Shown here: piece after piece, positions 16,711-24,702 of the stretch
Layout of the letters: every line of letters starts with the position of its first letter
Numbering within the stretch: position 1 is the stretch's first letter
NCBI GenBank assembly: GCA_021781335.1
Contig: JAJXXA010000112.1
Location: 1 to 37,094 of the forward strand
Direction of reading: 5' to 3'
Length of the DNA stretch: 37,094 nt
Source of the DNA: Actinomycetes bacterium
Lineage (GTDB): Bacteria > Actinomycetota > Acidimicrobiia > Acidimicrobiales > RAAP-2
Notes under the pieces: model-generated
What the model was told of the DNA's origin: nothing
Seen by the model: the letters and a program-made list of their open reading frames with translations, nothing else
Databases searched by the model: none
Translations under genes and position numbers: made by a program

Positions 16711-17808
16711 CTATCCGTGCGAAGACGAGATTCTTCGACGGCGAAATCGACTTGACTCGGCGTCAATTGCTCGGACGGACACTGTTGATGTGTAGACCAA
16801 GCTAACCAACGCCAGTGGCCACCACCCGCTGTGCGCGTAACCCACAATCACTTGACCTCGCGACGTGGGGCCACTTTGAAGCCGAAGCCCCAGCACCCAG
16901 AGCGAATACGCCACCGTCATGAGAGGGACAAGACGACCGATCAATCGACTTAGCGCGAGCGGAACTCGAGCCTCATCAGTACTCAGTTCAATCCGAGATG
17001 CCAGAAAAGCCATGGCCACGAGTGAACCAGCCAGAGTGCCAAATCCCAGTATCAGATTTGCGTCGCTCACAACCTTCGCGAGCAATGGGTGCATCACGCT
17101 CGTAACAGGAGTGGGACGCCCATGCACAATGACAAAGCTGAACTTGGGCTGCTGGTAGAGATGGTTCGCCCAGAGGTAAAGGCCAACGATGGTCACCATG
17201 GCGACAGCCGGCGACCACACGAGGAGACGCCAAGTTCGTGAGTTGCGGCTGCGCTGGCGTAGCGCGCCACGCATCGAAGACCAGATAGCGAGAAGGACGA
17301 AGAGGCACACCAGCGCTAAGGCCGTCATGAAGAAGTAACCAATCCCCGACACGTACGTTAACCACGACATCGACCCACGAACGATCGGGCCGATCGGTGT
17401 CATGGTTACGTCGCTGCCGTGCGTGATGAACGTAAGCGCGCGGTGATCGAAGGCATGCGGATTGGGCCATGAAAGCGTTGGCAGTAGCGAGCTCGACTGG
17501 AGCATCACTCTTGAGCGATATTGCTGGTAGCTCATTGTGTAGAACGCCAGAGGAATGACGAGGGCTACGGGAAGCGCGGCCACGGCAGCAGCGACCTGTC
17601 GGCGAATCGTCAGTGATTGCGTGAGGTCAGGAACCGGTCCACGGGCCCACTGTCGAAGAGCGTCGACGGCGAGTCCACCCGCCAATCGCCAGCGGGATCG
17701 CCCTTCCTTGAGGAGATCGGACGTGATCGTCGAGACCTCGTCGGCGTAGCGATGTCGCCACCACCGCGGGTGCATCGCCAGGGCAATACGAACTGGATCT
17801 ACTTTCAC
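16711..17808 (-). CDS. Multi-spanning membrane protein coupled to PadR
   Basis: These 365 residues open with a short cytoplasmic segment containing MHPRWWRHRYADEV, a phrase common in PadR-linked membrane proteins of Actinomycetota (often LYPRxWRxRYGDE). About six to seven hydrophobic segments follow, at roughly 72-92, 150-178, 195-215, 250-275, 290-312 and 325-345. No catalytic motif is seen. The GTG start overlaps the PadR stop (GTGA), so regulator and membrane protein form one operon. By analogy the PadR repressor controls this membrane protein. Its function is unknown. Confidence 0.75.
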   Translation of the reverse strand: MKVDPVRIALAMHPRWWRHRYADEVSTITSDLLKEGRSRWRLAGGLAVDALRQWARGPVPDLTQSLTIRRQVAAAVAALPVALVIPLAFYTMSYQQYRSRVMLQSSSLLPTLSWPNPHAFDHRALTFITHGSDVTMTPIGPIVRGSMSWLTYVSGIGYFFMTALALVCLFVLLAIWSSMRGALRQRSRNSRTWRLLVWSPAVAMVTIVGLYLWANHLYQQPKFSFVIVHGRPTPVTSVMHPLLAKVVSDANLILGFGTLAGSLVAMAFLASRIELSTDEARVPLALSRLIGRLVPLMTVAYSLWVLGLRLQSGPTSRGQVIVGYAHSGWWPLALVSLVYTSTVSVRAIDAESSRFRRRRISSSHG

Positions 17809-18116
17809 AATGTCCCGAGTCGTCGGAGGCCGATCTCGGCGACGTGGGTGATAGTTTCAAGACGCTCGCGCAGCGCAATTACGCCAGCGCCGGTCAAGCG
17901 GTAGGGCCGGCGGCGGTCCTCGGATTCAATCGCCTCGACAAGGCCTTCCTGCTCCAAGCGGACCAGAACACCGTAGAGCGTTCCGGGGCCCATCGCCTCT
18001 CCGCTCATCGCTTCGATGTCCTTGATGAGCGCGTAGCCGTGCTTTGGACCTTCGGCCAGACTGGTAAGCACCAATATGGTCGCGTCTTGGGTTCGTCCAA
18101 TTTTGCTGCGGGCCAC
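17805..18116 (-). CDS. PadR-family transcriptional repressor
   Basis: This 103-residue protein is the compact PadR type: an N-terminal winged helix with the hallmark TQDATILVLTSLAEGPKHGYALIKDIEAMSG, then GPGTLYGVLVRLEQEGLVEAIESEDRRRPYRLTGAG, ending with a short helix for dimerisation. PadR proteins usually repress a downstream membrane transporter or resistance gene. The GTG start has GGGAGGGG about 6 bases upstream. A 23-bp palindrome at 18138-18160, just upstream of the gene, is a good candidate operator for self-regulation. Confidence 0.9.
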   Translation of the reverse strand: MARSKIGRTQDATILVLTSLAEGPKHGYALIKDIEAMSGEAMGPGTLYGVLVRLEQEGLVEAIESEDRRRPYRLTGAGVIALRERLETITHVAEIGLRRLGTL

Positions 18117-18137
18117 GAATTCCCCTCCCAGTCGAAG

Positions 18138-18160
18138 ACTAGTACGGAAGTCGTAATAGT
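18138..18160. promoter_or_regulatory. Candidate PadR operator
   Basis: ACTAGTACG (18138-18146) and CGTAATAGT (18152-18160) are inverted repeats matching at 8 of 9 positions around a 5-bp spacer. The site is 22 bp upstream of the padR start codon. Symmetric TAC/GTA-rich sites of this size are typical for PadR dimers. Confidence 0.5.
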
Positions 18161-18524
18161 GCAGTCATTCGTCAACTACCTACACGTCGGATCAAGCGAG
18201 CAGAAACAGCTCGGTTCACGAGCAACTGCTGTAAAGCCATCCATGAAGGGGTCGAGTATTCGTTCATGAAGAATGAGTCACAACGTTGGCGAGCGGTGAC
18301 TAGTGGACAGACTGCACATTCAACATGATCGGGTAGTCAAGGGACTTTTGCCGATTGGCGACCTTCGGTCTGGCGACAGCAGATGGTCAACAGTCCTTCC
18401 TTGTTAGCCATTCTCACGTGTCACTGAGTGAGGCCCACTCATGGAAAAAGCAATTGTTGGCTCAACTCCGCGCTCAAGTCGTGATGTCTTCCTGAGATTG
18501 GGCGTACCATGACGCCAATCAACT
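18161..18524. other. Non-coding gap
   Basis: This is about 360 bp between the divergent padR and acetyltransferase genes. Apart from a TACCAT -10-like hexamer at 18505-18510 for the rightward gene, I see no gene or structure. Confidence 0.4.
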
Positions 18525-19043
18525 ATGAACGCCGTCAACTTTTCGATCAAGTCAACCAAGGAAGATGATTGGACGCTCGAGCGCGAACTCCGTATTGCTC
18601 AACTTACGGAGAATTCGTTGTGGTTCTCTGAGACCCTGGACGAAGCTCTCGCTTTCGAAGAGCAAGAGTGGAGGCTGCGCGCGCGCCGCGGCACCGAGCC
18701 AACCGGTGTTCGAGTTGCGGCGGTGGAAAGCGGAACCGAACGTTGGCTGGGCATTATGGGTGGTTACATCGGCAGACTAAGCGACGGAAGTGCGTCTCCT
18801 CTACTGGTGAGCGTCTACGTGCGTGAAGGCTATCGAGGTCGTGAGATGGGAATTACCGATGCCCTTCTCCAAACTGTCCAGGACTGGGCCTGTACCCAAG
18901 GCGACCAAATCGGCCTCACCGTCCACGAAGACAACGCGAGAGCCATCGCGGCGTATGCAAAGAGGGGATTCGTTGATCACGGCGTGAGAACTCGTCACGC
19001 TGGCGATCGGGGCAATGCCGTGGAAATGATCAAGGTCCTGTAG
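18525..19043 (+). CDS. GNAT-family N-acetyltransferase
   Basis: These 172 residues show the GNAT core. Beta strand 4 with VSVYVREGYRGREMGITDALLQTVQDWA supplies the acetyl-CoA pyrophosphate loop (R/Q-x-x-G-x-G/A, here RGREMG), and LTVHEDNARAIAAYAKRGFV is the conserved end. It acetylates an amine using acetyl-CoA in the cytoplasm. The acceptor is unknown. The ATG at 18525 lies 14 bases after a TACCAT -10-like hexamer and lacks a strong Shine-Dalgarno sequence. Confidence 0.85.
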   Translation: MNAVNFSIKSTKEDDWTLERELRIAQLTENSLWFSETLDEALAFEEQEWRLRARRGTEPTGVRVAAVESGTERWLGIMGGYIGRLSDGSASPLLVSVYVREGYRGREMGITDALLQTVQDWACTQGDQIGLTVHEDNARAIAAYAKRGFVDHGVRTRHAGDRGNAVEMIKVL

Positions 19044-19276
19044 GTCCTTTCAAATTGACTGATATGCCAGCGCAAAGGACTTGACAGAAACGGAGTTGAC
19101 GCTGCAAGCAACTTCGTGACGAGAGAGTCACCCCTCATTGATAGCAACGATAGATCGAGCCTCGCTGCAACTACGACCCGCGGTGCCGCCACGGCAATTT
19201 GGCGCTAGAAATTGGAGTCACGTCGGTAGGTCGATCCCAACGACCAGCGGTTGACAAACCGCAGACTCCACCATCG

Positions 19277-19714
19277 TCAGGTATCCGAGGTCTCCACCTC
19301 CACCGCCGCAACTACGTTCGAAGCCAGGAAGAAGCCGACGGCACCAATTGCGGACCCGAGGGTGACTAGCCAGAATTGTGCGATGTAAGGATCCACGTAG
19401 AGGTTTGAGCTGAATTGAAGAAGCTGGACAACGCACGCGGCCGAGAACTGCAAGCCTAGAAATATGTACGCCTTCGTGAGAAGGGCCTTTTGCTCAGAGT
19501 CTTTGGCTTCCAATTGACGCAAGAACCACCAGCCGCACGCCGCAAGAATCGGTGAGAGCATTTCCAAGACCAGTTGTACATACCAGCGAAAGCCAGTTGT
19601 GTTATAGACCTTTTCGCTCAGCAACTTGGTAACGAAGACCACGGTCGACAACGCAATGAGCGCGAAGCCGAAGAAGATCAATCGGCTCGACAACTGGTGC
19701 TTCAAGGAGGTCAC
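19277..19714 (-). CDS. Four-TM membrane protein of unknown function
   Basis: About 145 residues contain four hydrophobic segments, at roughly 12-32, 45-63, 80-100 and 113-133, with no family I recognise. The protein probably sits in the cytoplasmic membrane with both ends inside. The GTG at 19714 was chosen because TATGAT lies exactly 6 bases upstream on the coding strand, the leaderless spacing used by other genes here. A TTG seven codons earlier would overlap that promoter. It stands alone between two acetyltransferase genes. Confidence 0.6.
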   Translation of the reverse strand: MTSLKHQLSSRLIFFGFALIALSTVVFVTKLLSEKVYNTTGFRWYVQLVLEMLSPILAACGWWFLRQLEAKDSEQKALLTKAYIFLGLQFSAACVVQLLQFSSNLYVDPYIAQFWLVTLGSAIGAVGFFLASNVVAAVEVETSDT

Positions 19715-19720
19715 AGTCGC

Positions 19721-19726
19721 ATCATA
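19721..19726 (-). promoter_or_regulatory. -10 element of the four-TM gene (leaderless type)
   Basis: TATGAT is followed by six bases and GTG at 19714. It defines the start codon choice for this gene. Confidence 0.5.
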
Positions 19727-20100
19727 CGATTGCAACTGGCTGGCGACTGGAAACTCGTTGATTCGATTCGAAGGGTGCCGGAGGTTCTAATCAGCGAGAC
19801 TCTTCCGACAGACTTCGCTGTTGGTCTTACGTCTAATTGCGCCTCAAGGCGGAGAGCTTGAACGCGTGGTAGGTCAGGCTATCGACAGGACTTGCGCCGA
19901 TTCCATTTCGCGGCCTCCCACTGAAAAAGCATCTGCCTTTCGTTTCTTGAGCGAGCTGCACCTCCTCCCAGAAGTCCGCCAACATAGGAGGGAACCACGA
20001 TTGGGAGACCAGACGAACGAGACCAGACACCGAGGTCGAATGGCACTGGTTAAGAATTCGAGTCCTGTGTCGTCGGTGCGCTGTGAACAATAATGCTGAG
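19727..20100. other. Non-coding gap
   Basis: About 370 bp lie between divergent genes. Possible frames are short and show no recognisable protein features. A candidate -10 (AATAAT) sits six bases before the ATG at 20101. Confidence 0.35.
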
Positions 20101-20673
20101 ATGACAAGATTGGTGGCCCCAGTCCTACCACCGGGTTCGCTGAAGTCCCGTTCGCAACCAGTTCTTCGCGTTGGCAATCAGTATGTGCTGCGACCTTGGA
20201 CGCAAAGTGATGTGTCAGCTCTCGCCGCTGCCTACGCTGATCCCGACATTCAACGCTGGAACCTCAACTCATTTGATGAGTTTGAGGCGGAGCAACTGAT
20301 AGTGAAATGGAACGATTCTTGGAGGAACGAGACCGGTGCCTCCTGGGCCATCGCCAATGCGGCGGACAACTACGCCGTGGGCCAAGTTGGATTGCGCAGT
20401 GTGGATCTCGTAGGCGGAGAAGCAGAAGTCTGGTACTGGGTTGCGCCCCAATCGCGAGGAGTTGGAGCGGCCTCACTCGCGACAGACACGCTCAGCGAAT
20501 GGCTACTGGAAGATCTGGGTCTTCACCGCCTGGAATTGGGGCACTCAGTTGCCAACCCAGCATCGTGTCGTGTTGCATCGCGATCGGGATTTGCCCCAGA
20601 AGGCACAATGAGAAGTGCGTTACTGCATGCAGACGGTTGGCACGATATGCACTGGCACGCCAGGATTAAGTAA
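20101..20673 (+). CDS. RimJ/RimL-type GNAT acetyltransferase
   Basis: These 190 residues belong to the ribosomal-protein/alanine acetyltransferase-like GNAT group: YVLRPWTQSDVSALAAAYADPDIQRWN at the start, VWYWVAPQSRGVGAASLATDTLSEWLLEDLGLHRLEL with the acetyl-CoA loop QSRGVGAA, and NPASCRVASRSGFAPEGTMR near the end. Such proteins acetylate N-terminal or small-molecule amines. The ATG at 20101 is preferred because AATAAT lies 6 bases upstream, although GTG 20083 would add six residues. It has no operon partner. Confidence 0.85.
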   Translation: MTRLVAPVLPPGSLKSRSQPVLRVGNQYVLRPWTQSDVSALAAAYADPDIQRWNLNSFDEFEAEQLIVKWNDSWRNETGASWAIANAADNYAVGQVGLRSVDLVGGEAEVWYWVAPQSRGVGAASLATDTLSEWLLEDLGLHRLELGHSVANPASCRVASRSGFAPEGTMRSALLHADGWHDMHWHARIK

Positions 20674-20788
20674 CGATTCCTAGTAATAGAGACTTGGTGT
20701 ACCAGAGTCGGATGTTCGACGGTATCCATCGGTGACCATCCACCGGCGAAGCTGTCGCGTCGGATTGCAGATATCACATTGACGTAGC

Positions 20789-21610
20789 TCATTCCCGGTC
20801 GGAGATAGCTCCAATGATCAGCTCGGCCACGGCCGTTGGGTTTTCGAGATATGGCAGGTGAGCCATCCCGTCGAGGGCGAAGTATTTCGCCCTTGGAACT
20901 CGTTGTCCGAGTTCTTCACTCCTGAGGACGATGTGCTTGGCATCAAAAGTGCCACAAGCTACAGTCGTCGGCACACCAATCTCGGAAAGCCGACTCCAGG
21001 CATCAATCATATGGTTTGAATTCTCAGAGACTTCATTCGTGAGGGCAATCCGATTCATGACGAGTGCAAGCTCCCGCGGAGCGCCAACGACCCGTCCTTC
21101 AACTTCTCGAGGTCCGTCCAGCCACAAATGAGTCTCCAGTCGATTGACCTCATCCAGGTCTCCGCGCTCATCGGCTCGCACTATCTGTTCGTCAATTTGA
21201 AGCATCTCGGGGTCAACGAGCTCTGGAGCAGGAAGTGGCGCTCCACTCACAGCTGGAGAAATCAGAACAAGACCGGCAACGCGTTCAGGCATTGCAATGG
21301 CCGCATCCAAGGCGAGTTTCCCGCCGGAAGAGCTTCCCACCAACCACGCCCAGGCAATCCGAAGATGGTCAAGCACACTTCGCAGATCATCCAGATGCGT
21401 GAACGAAGAGGTGCCCGGTGCAGATTCGCCAAAGCCGCGGCGATCGTAGGACGACACCGCGGCGTGCTGAGAGACTTCCGCGGCCACTTTCTCCCAACTT
21501 CGTCGGTCGGCTACTCCAGCGTGCAGCAGCAACACCGTTGGTCCATCACCAGGCCACATATCCCCGACGAGGTTCGTGTCGTCTCGAGGAATAAGAAATG
21601 ATGTGCTCAT
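20789..21610 (-). CDS. Alpha/beta-hydrolase fold enzyme
   Basis: About 273 residues form an alpha/beta hydrolase. The oxyanion-hole strand is LLLHAGVADRRSW, the nucleophile elbow GSSSGG gives Ser94, the acid is in ACGTFDAKH, and the base histidine is in GMAHLPYLENP. The cap between the nucleophile and the acid is helical, as in haloperoxidase or lactonase-like members. Substrate is unknown. The ATG at 21610 is chosen because a good promoter (TTGACT, 17 bp, TGATAT) lies just upstream, inside what would otherwise be a 17-residue extension from TTG 21661. Confidence 0.85.
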   Translation of the reverse strand: MSTSFLIPRDDTNLVGDMWPGDGPTVLLLHAGVADRRSWEKVAAEVSQHAAVSSYDRRGFGESAPGTSSFTHLDDLRSVLDHLRIAWAWLVGSSSGGKLALDAAIAMPERVAGLVLISPAVSGAPLPAPELVDPEMLQIDEQIVRADERGDLDEVNRLETHLWLDGPREVEGRVVGAPRELALVMNRIALTNEVSENSNHMIDAWSRLSEIGVPTTVACGTFDAKHIVLRSEELGQRVPRAKYFALDGMAHLPYLENPTAVAELIIGAISDRE

Positions 21611-21632
21611 TTGATGAAGTCTTCTGCCGCGA

Positions 21633-21661
21633 ATATCAATAAGCAAATGGATCAAAGTCAA
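21633..21661 (-). promoter_or_regulatory. Sigma-70-type promoter of the hydrolase gene
   Basis: TTGACT (21661-21656) and TGATAT (21638-21633) are separated by 17 bp on the minus strand. The predicted leader is about 15 bases, ending at ATG 21610. Confidence 0.5.
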
Positions 21662-21705
21662 TCAGGGGATAATGGTGTCAACTTGGCAAAGGCAACTGTT
21701 TGCTC

Positions 21706-21909
21706 CTATCGCCGTATCTTGCGCCGCAAAACTGAGCGTCGATAGAGAAATATCATCGCTACGAGAAATCCAGAGACTCCAATCGCCTTCACGGTGTAAA
21801 GCACATAGGTACTCAATGGCGCATCCGTCCAGTGAGTAATACGAGCAATGCTCAACACCAACACCGCACCAAAGCCCGCCAAACTGCCAATCGATTCACC
21901 CTTTTTCAA
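21706..21909 (-). CDS. Small two-TM membrane protein
   Basis: This 67-residue protein has two hydrophobic segments (about 10-25 and 38-57) and a strongly basic tail (YRRSVLRRKIRR), which should lie in the cytoplasm. It starts with TTG, with GGAG about 7 bases upstream. I do not recognise a family. It lies between the hydrolase gene and an integrase remnant. Confidence 0.5.
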   Translation of the reverse strand: MKKGESIGSLAGFGAVLVLSIARITHWTDAPLSTYVLYTVKAIGVSGFLVAMIFLYRRSVLRRKIRR

Positions 21910-21983
21910 TGAGCGCTCCGTTCAATGGACTATGAAGCAGATTACGTCAGCAGGCTACAGCCAACGCCGGTTTTGAAAATTGC

Positions 21984-22140
21984 TCACCGCCGCACTCGCG
22001 CGGCAACTTCACGGCCAGGCGCGGTGATGTATCCGTGGACGTCATCGATCATGCAGAAGGACACAGGCCCAGGTTCTTCACTCTGAGCGTTCAATCTGAC
22101 ACCATGAGCCAGTATCAGTTTCGCCACTGAGTGGCGCGCA
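21984..22140 (-). pseudogene. Decayed C-terminal end of a tyrosine integrase
   Basis: On the minus strand the reading ARHSVAKLILAHGVRLN, then DDVHGYITAPGREVAA aligns with the C-terminal end of the intact integrase at 33007-34149 (LRHSAASLMLAQGVKLQ and ADVYGHILAPDREAAA). DNA identity looks about two thirds by eye. The nucleophile tyrosine is histidine here, the LGH histidine is replaced (PGP), and the HxxR histidine is missing. Nothing upstream encodes the rest of an integrase. This is a dead relic of an earlier, related element. Confidence 0.7.
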
Positions 22141-22489
22141 CTTTGCCTTTGTCGACACTGAACTAGGGGACGACAAACAATGCTCCGGAATTCTTGCGGT
22201 GCTGTCACGGTAGACGCCCTAACCCGTGAATCTCAATAGTAACGAGGTGCACTTCGTTTCTGGCCGCGAAAAAAATCTGTGAATTCGTTGGGCCGCATTT
22301 GGATGATGACGAAGGCAACGCAATCTCGCAGCGTGCGCAGCTCAGACACTTACGTCCGCAGCAGAATTCGCCATTCGGTGCGGCATGAAGGAGCTCGCCG
22401 CTTTGACAGTCGTACGGCCTTCACGCGGGAAGCAGGAACTGGTTGACCGCCGGCCTCCCTGTCAATTGGTTCATCCACGTTCTGGGAGA
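22141..22489. other. Non-coding, probably decayed region
   Basis: About 350 bp lie between the integrase relic and an acetyltransferase gene. No intact gene is visible. Part of it may be unrecognisable remains of the same integrase gene. Confidence 0.35.
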
Positions 22490-22924
22490 TTACAAGAGCT
22501 TTCTGAAGTACACGGCAGATTCTTCGTAGCCGATCGCCGTATAAAAGGAGGCCGCACGTCGCGTTGCAAGGCCGATTAACTTGGCGTCTCGTGCTCTCGC
22601 CCAAACTTCGAAATGTCGCTCTAACGCGAGTCCGATCCCGTTGAGCCTCACCGTCTCGCTGACATACACTTCTTCGATCCAAGCAACGGCGCCATTCGCA
22701 AAGAATGTGTCATGCACAAAACCCAGCAAGTAGCCATTGACTATGCCGTGTTCGTCCATCGAAACCAGAATCCGAGCATTCTCGTCGGCGCGTAATCGAT
22801 TAAAGATCTCAATGAAAGAATTGTCTTCAAACGAGAACGATGTTGCGAGGGACTTCGCCAACGATTTGACCGAAGAAGAATCGTTATTCTCCGCGGGACG
22901 AATGAGAATGCGGCCATGGCTCAT
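22490..22924 (-). CDS. GNAT-family N-acetyltransferase
   Basis: This 144-residue GNAT has AWIEEVYVSETVRLNGIGLALERHFEVWA, the acetyl-CoA-binding strand and loop (RLNGIG), and LATRRAASFYTAIGYEESAVYFRKLL, the usual C-terminal end. The acceptor is unknown. The ATG has no Shine-Dalgarno sequence, but TAGATT lies exactly 6 bases before it. It diverges from a kinase-like gene. Confidence 0.85.
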   Translation of the reverse strand: MSHGRILIRPAENNDSSSVKSLAKSLATSFSFEDNSFIEIFNRLRADENARILVSMDEHGIVNGYLLGFVHDTFFANGAVAWIEEVYVSETVRLNGIGLALERHFEVWARARDAKLIGLATRRAASFYTAIGYEESAVYFRKLL

Positions 22925-22930
22925 GGAGGT

Positions 22931-22936
22931 AATCTA
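22931..22936 (-). promoter_or_regulatory. -10 element of GNAT gene (leaderless type)
   Basis: TAGATT is followed by six bases and the ATG at 22924. The inverted repeat at 22940-22964 covers the expected -35 region. Confidence 0.5.
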
Positions 22937-22939
22937 GTA

Positions 22940-22964
22940 AAGCCAGAAGGCAAGCTTCTGGCTT
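22940..22964. promoter_or_regulatory. Perfect inverted repeat between divergent genes
   Basis: AAGCCAGAAG (22940-22949) and CTTCTGGCTT (22955-22964) are perfect 10-bp arms around GCAAG. It lies just upstream of the GNAT -10 element and at the first possible start of the divergent kinase-like gene. It could be an operator serving both, or a hairpin. Confidence 0.4.
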
Positions 22965-23934
22965 GGAGACCCGACTAGTTCGAGATCCTCCCTTGCGCCG
23001 GCGAGTGAATTCGATTGGTGTTCAATTGGTTTCCGATGCCGAAGTAGCTGGTCCAATAGATCCGGACAACGTCGCCAGCGAGTTCAATCATCTGAAAGTA
23101 GAGCCGCTTCGGCAGGTTGCCCAGGTGGGCCTACGCTGGTTCCTCGTGGATCAAGATCCCAACGAAGAGATTCCACTTACAGGAAATTTAACCACCGGGG
23201 TCGTTCGGATCCGTGACACAGTCCGCCGCCCAACGATGCCGTGGTCAACCAGCGTGGACGCCCTCCTGGTGCACTTGCGCGAGGTCGGATTCCAAGAGGC
23301 CCCCAGAGCGCTGGGATACGACGATGCCGGACGCCAAGTGCTTTCCTACGCAGAAGGCTACGTCGATCCAGACCCTTCCGACCTCGACATTTCACGCATC
23401 GCTGAAGTGGGTCAAGTGATTCGGAGCTTTCACGATGCGTCAAGCACGTTCATTAGCCCTGCGGATGCGATTTGGAACGTCGCTATCGCCCCGGACGGCG
23501 AAGACCTCGTCTGTCACCACGATCTGGCGCCGTGGAACCTCGTTCGCACGCCCACTCATCTGACGTTCATCGATTGGGATGGTGCCGGGCCCGAATCAAG
23601 ACTGTGGGACCTGGCGTACGCCGCCCATGGCTTCGTTCCGCTCTCTCCCGGCGCTTCAATCAGCGACGATGCCGCGGGTCAGCGACTCGCCGCCTTGGTC
23701 GAAGGGTATGGCCTCGGCGAGGAGGAGCGCGCTGAACTTGTTGGCATGCTCAGCTCACGTATCCGATCAATGTACGAACTTCTTAAAAGCGGACACGAGA
23801 CGCACGAAGAGCCTTGGAGCCGGCTCTGGAACGAAGGTCACGGAGCGGTGTGGCTTGCTGACGCCGTCTATGTTGACGAGAAGCGAAACATCTGGGCCGC
23901 AGCCCTCGGGGTTTCGATCTATTCCACGGATTGA
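22963..23934 (+). CDS. APH-family phosphotransferase (start uncertain)
   Basis: The region from about residue 68 onward matches aminoglycoside-phosphotransferase-fold proteins: PLTGNLTTGVVRIRDTVRRP (ATP-binding lobe), VLSYAEGYVDP, the catalytic loop LVCHHDLAPWNLV, and LTFIDWDGAGPESRLWDLAYAAHGFVPL with the metal-binding Asp. These enzymes phosphorylate small hydroxyl compounds. The substrate here is unknown. The longest reading starts at TTG 22963 (323 residues), but its first 65 residues are not family-like. GTG 23125 or GTG 23146 would give the usual N terminus, though neither has a clear ribosome site. Confidence 0.7.
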   Translation: METRLVRDPPLRRRVNSIGVQLVSDAEVAGPIDPDNVASEFNHLKVEPLRQVAQVGLRWFLVDQDPNEEIPLTGNLTTGVVRIRDTVRRPTMPWSTSVDALLVHLREVGFQEAPRALGYDDAGRQVLSYAEGYVDPDPSDLDISRIAEVGQVIRSFHDASSTFISPADAIWNVAIAPDGEDLVCHHDLAPWNLVRTPTHLTFIDWDGAGPESRLWDLAYAAHGFVPLSPGASISDDAAGQRLAALVEGYGLGEEERAELVGMLSSRIRSMYELLKSGHETHEEPWSRLWNEGHGAVWLADAVYVDEKRNIWAAALGVSIYSTD

Positions 23935-24058
23935 GCGAGTTCAGTGTGTCGAGAAAAGGCTTGGTTGTCCCAAATGAATCAGCCGGTCAGTGAAGGCCGA
24001 TTTCGAAGGGAATTACTTGTAGCATCATTTCGCAATTCGCTGAAGGTGGGAGTGAGCC

Positions 24059-24244
24059 ATGTCGATGACCGGTAGACATCAGACGTTCTTAAGGATTGTC
24101 TTGCTCGCCACAGTGTTGGGAATGGTCTTGTTGCGGCCCGCCTCGACATTGGCAACGGTACTTATAGTCATTGCAGCCACGGTGAGCCTCGTGCTCCTCG
24201 CCGTAAGCCCTCAAGTGACAAGGTACCTCAAGAAGAGGCATTGA
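24059..24244 (+). CDS. Small two-TM membrane protein
   Basis: This 61-residue protein has two hydrophobic segments (about 10-27 and 31-50) and a basic C terminus (RYLKKRH). A purine-rich AGGTGGGAG lies about 7 bases before the ATG. No family is recognised. It ends at the left edge of the integration hotspot. Confidence 0.5.
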   Translation: MSMTGRHQTFLRIVLLATVLGMVLLRPASTLATVLIVIAATVSLVLLAVSPQVTRYLKKRH

Positions 24245-24372
24245 GTGACCTCTTCTCTAATGGCCAGCTGAGCCAATTGGTGAACGAAGGCGTGCGCGTT
24301 GCACCGCATCGCATCGCATCGCAGGCACGATCGAATTTTCACCACGTCCCCGGTTGCTCAAGTCGAGTTTCG

Positions 24373-24394
24373 CGGTGCTGACGCCGTTGCTGAC
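24373..24394 (+). repeat. Decamer pair (putative integrase arm sites)
   Basis: CGGTGCTGAC (24373-24382) and CGTTGCTGAC (24385-24394) are 12 bp apart. A GGGGTCAC motif follows at about 24467, as it does after the pair at 26300. Confidence 0.55.
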
Positions 24395-24600
24395 ATTCCG
24401 TTCCTGTTGCAGATTCGAGCGCGAAAAACTTTCCGCAAAAGGTATTGCCACGAGGGGTCACGTTGACGGACGCAGGCGAAGTCAAATCACCTACCCCGTG
24501 CGGGCGATGCAATTGGTAATAATTGAACACGCGCTCAGCCAAGTTCGAATATCATTCGGTCGCTGCATTTTGAGAGGATTCGCATCAGAGTTGTCGCAAG

Positions 24601-24622
24601 CGTTGCCGACTACATTACTGAC
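24601..24622 (+). repeat. Degenerate decamer pair
   Basis: CGTTGCCGAC (24601-24610) and CATTACTGAC (24613-24622) keep the 12-bp spacing. Its place relative to 24373 parallels that of 26443 relative to 26300, so the two segments are probably paralogous element ends. Confidence 0.45.
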
Positions 24623-24702
24623 GGAGTTTCTTAAGGCGTAGGGGTTCAATTCGGAGAGCCGACTCACACAATCTTTGACTGGAGGCTCAGCCGCCAGAGA
24701 AA

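Noticed and set aside
19833..20177. 114-codon minus-strand ORF overlapping the start of a GNAT gene
   Set aside because: It overlaps a well-supported gene on the other strand, its composition looks random, and it has no start signal.
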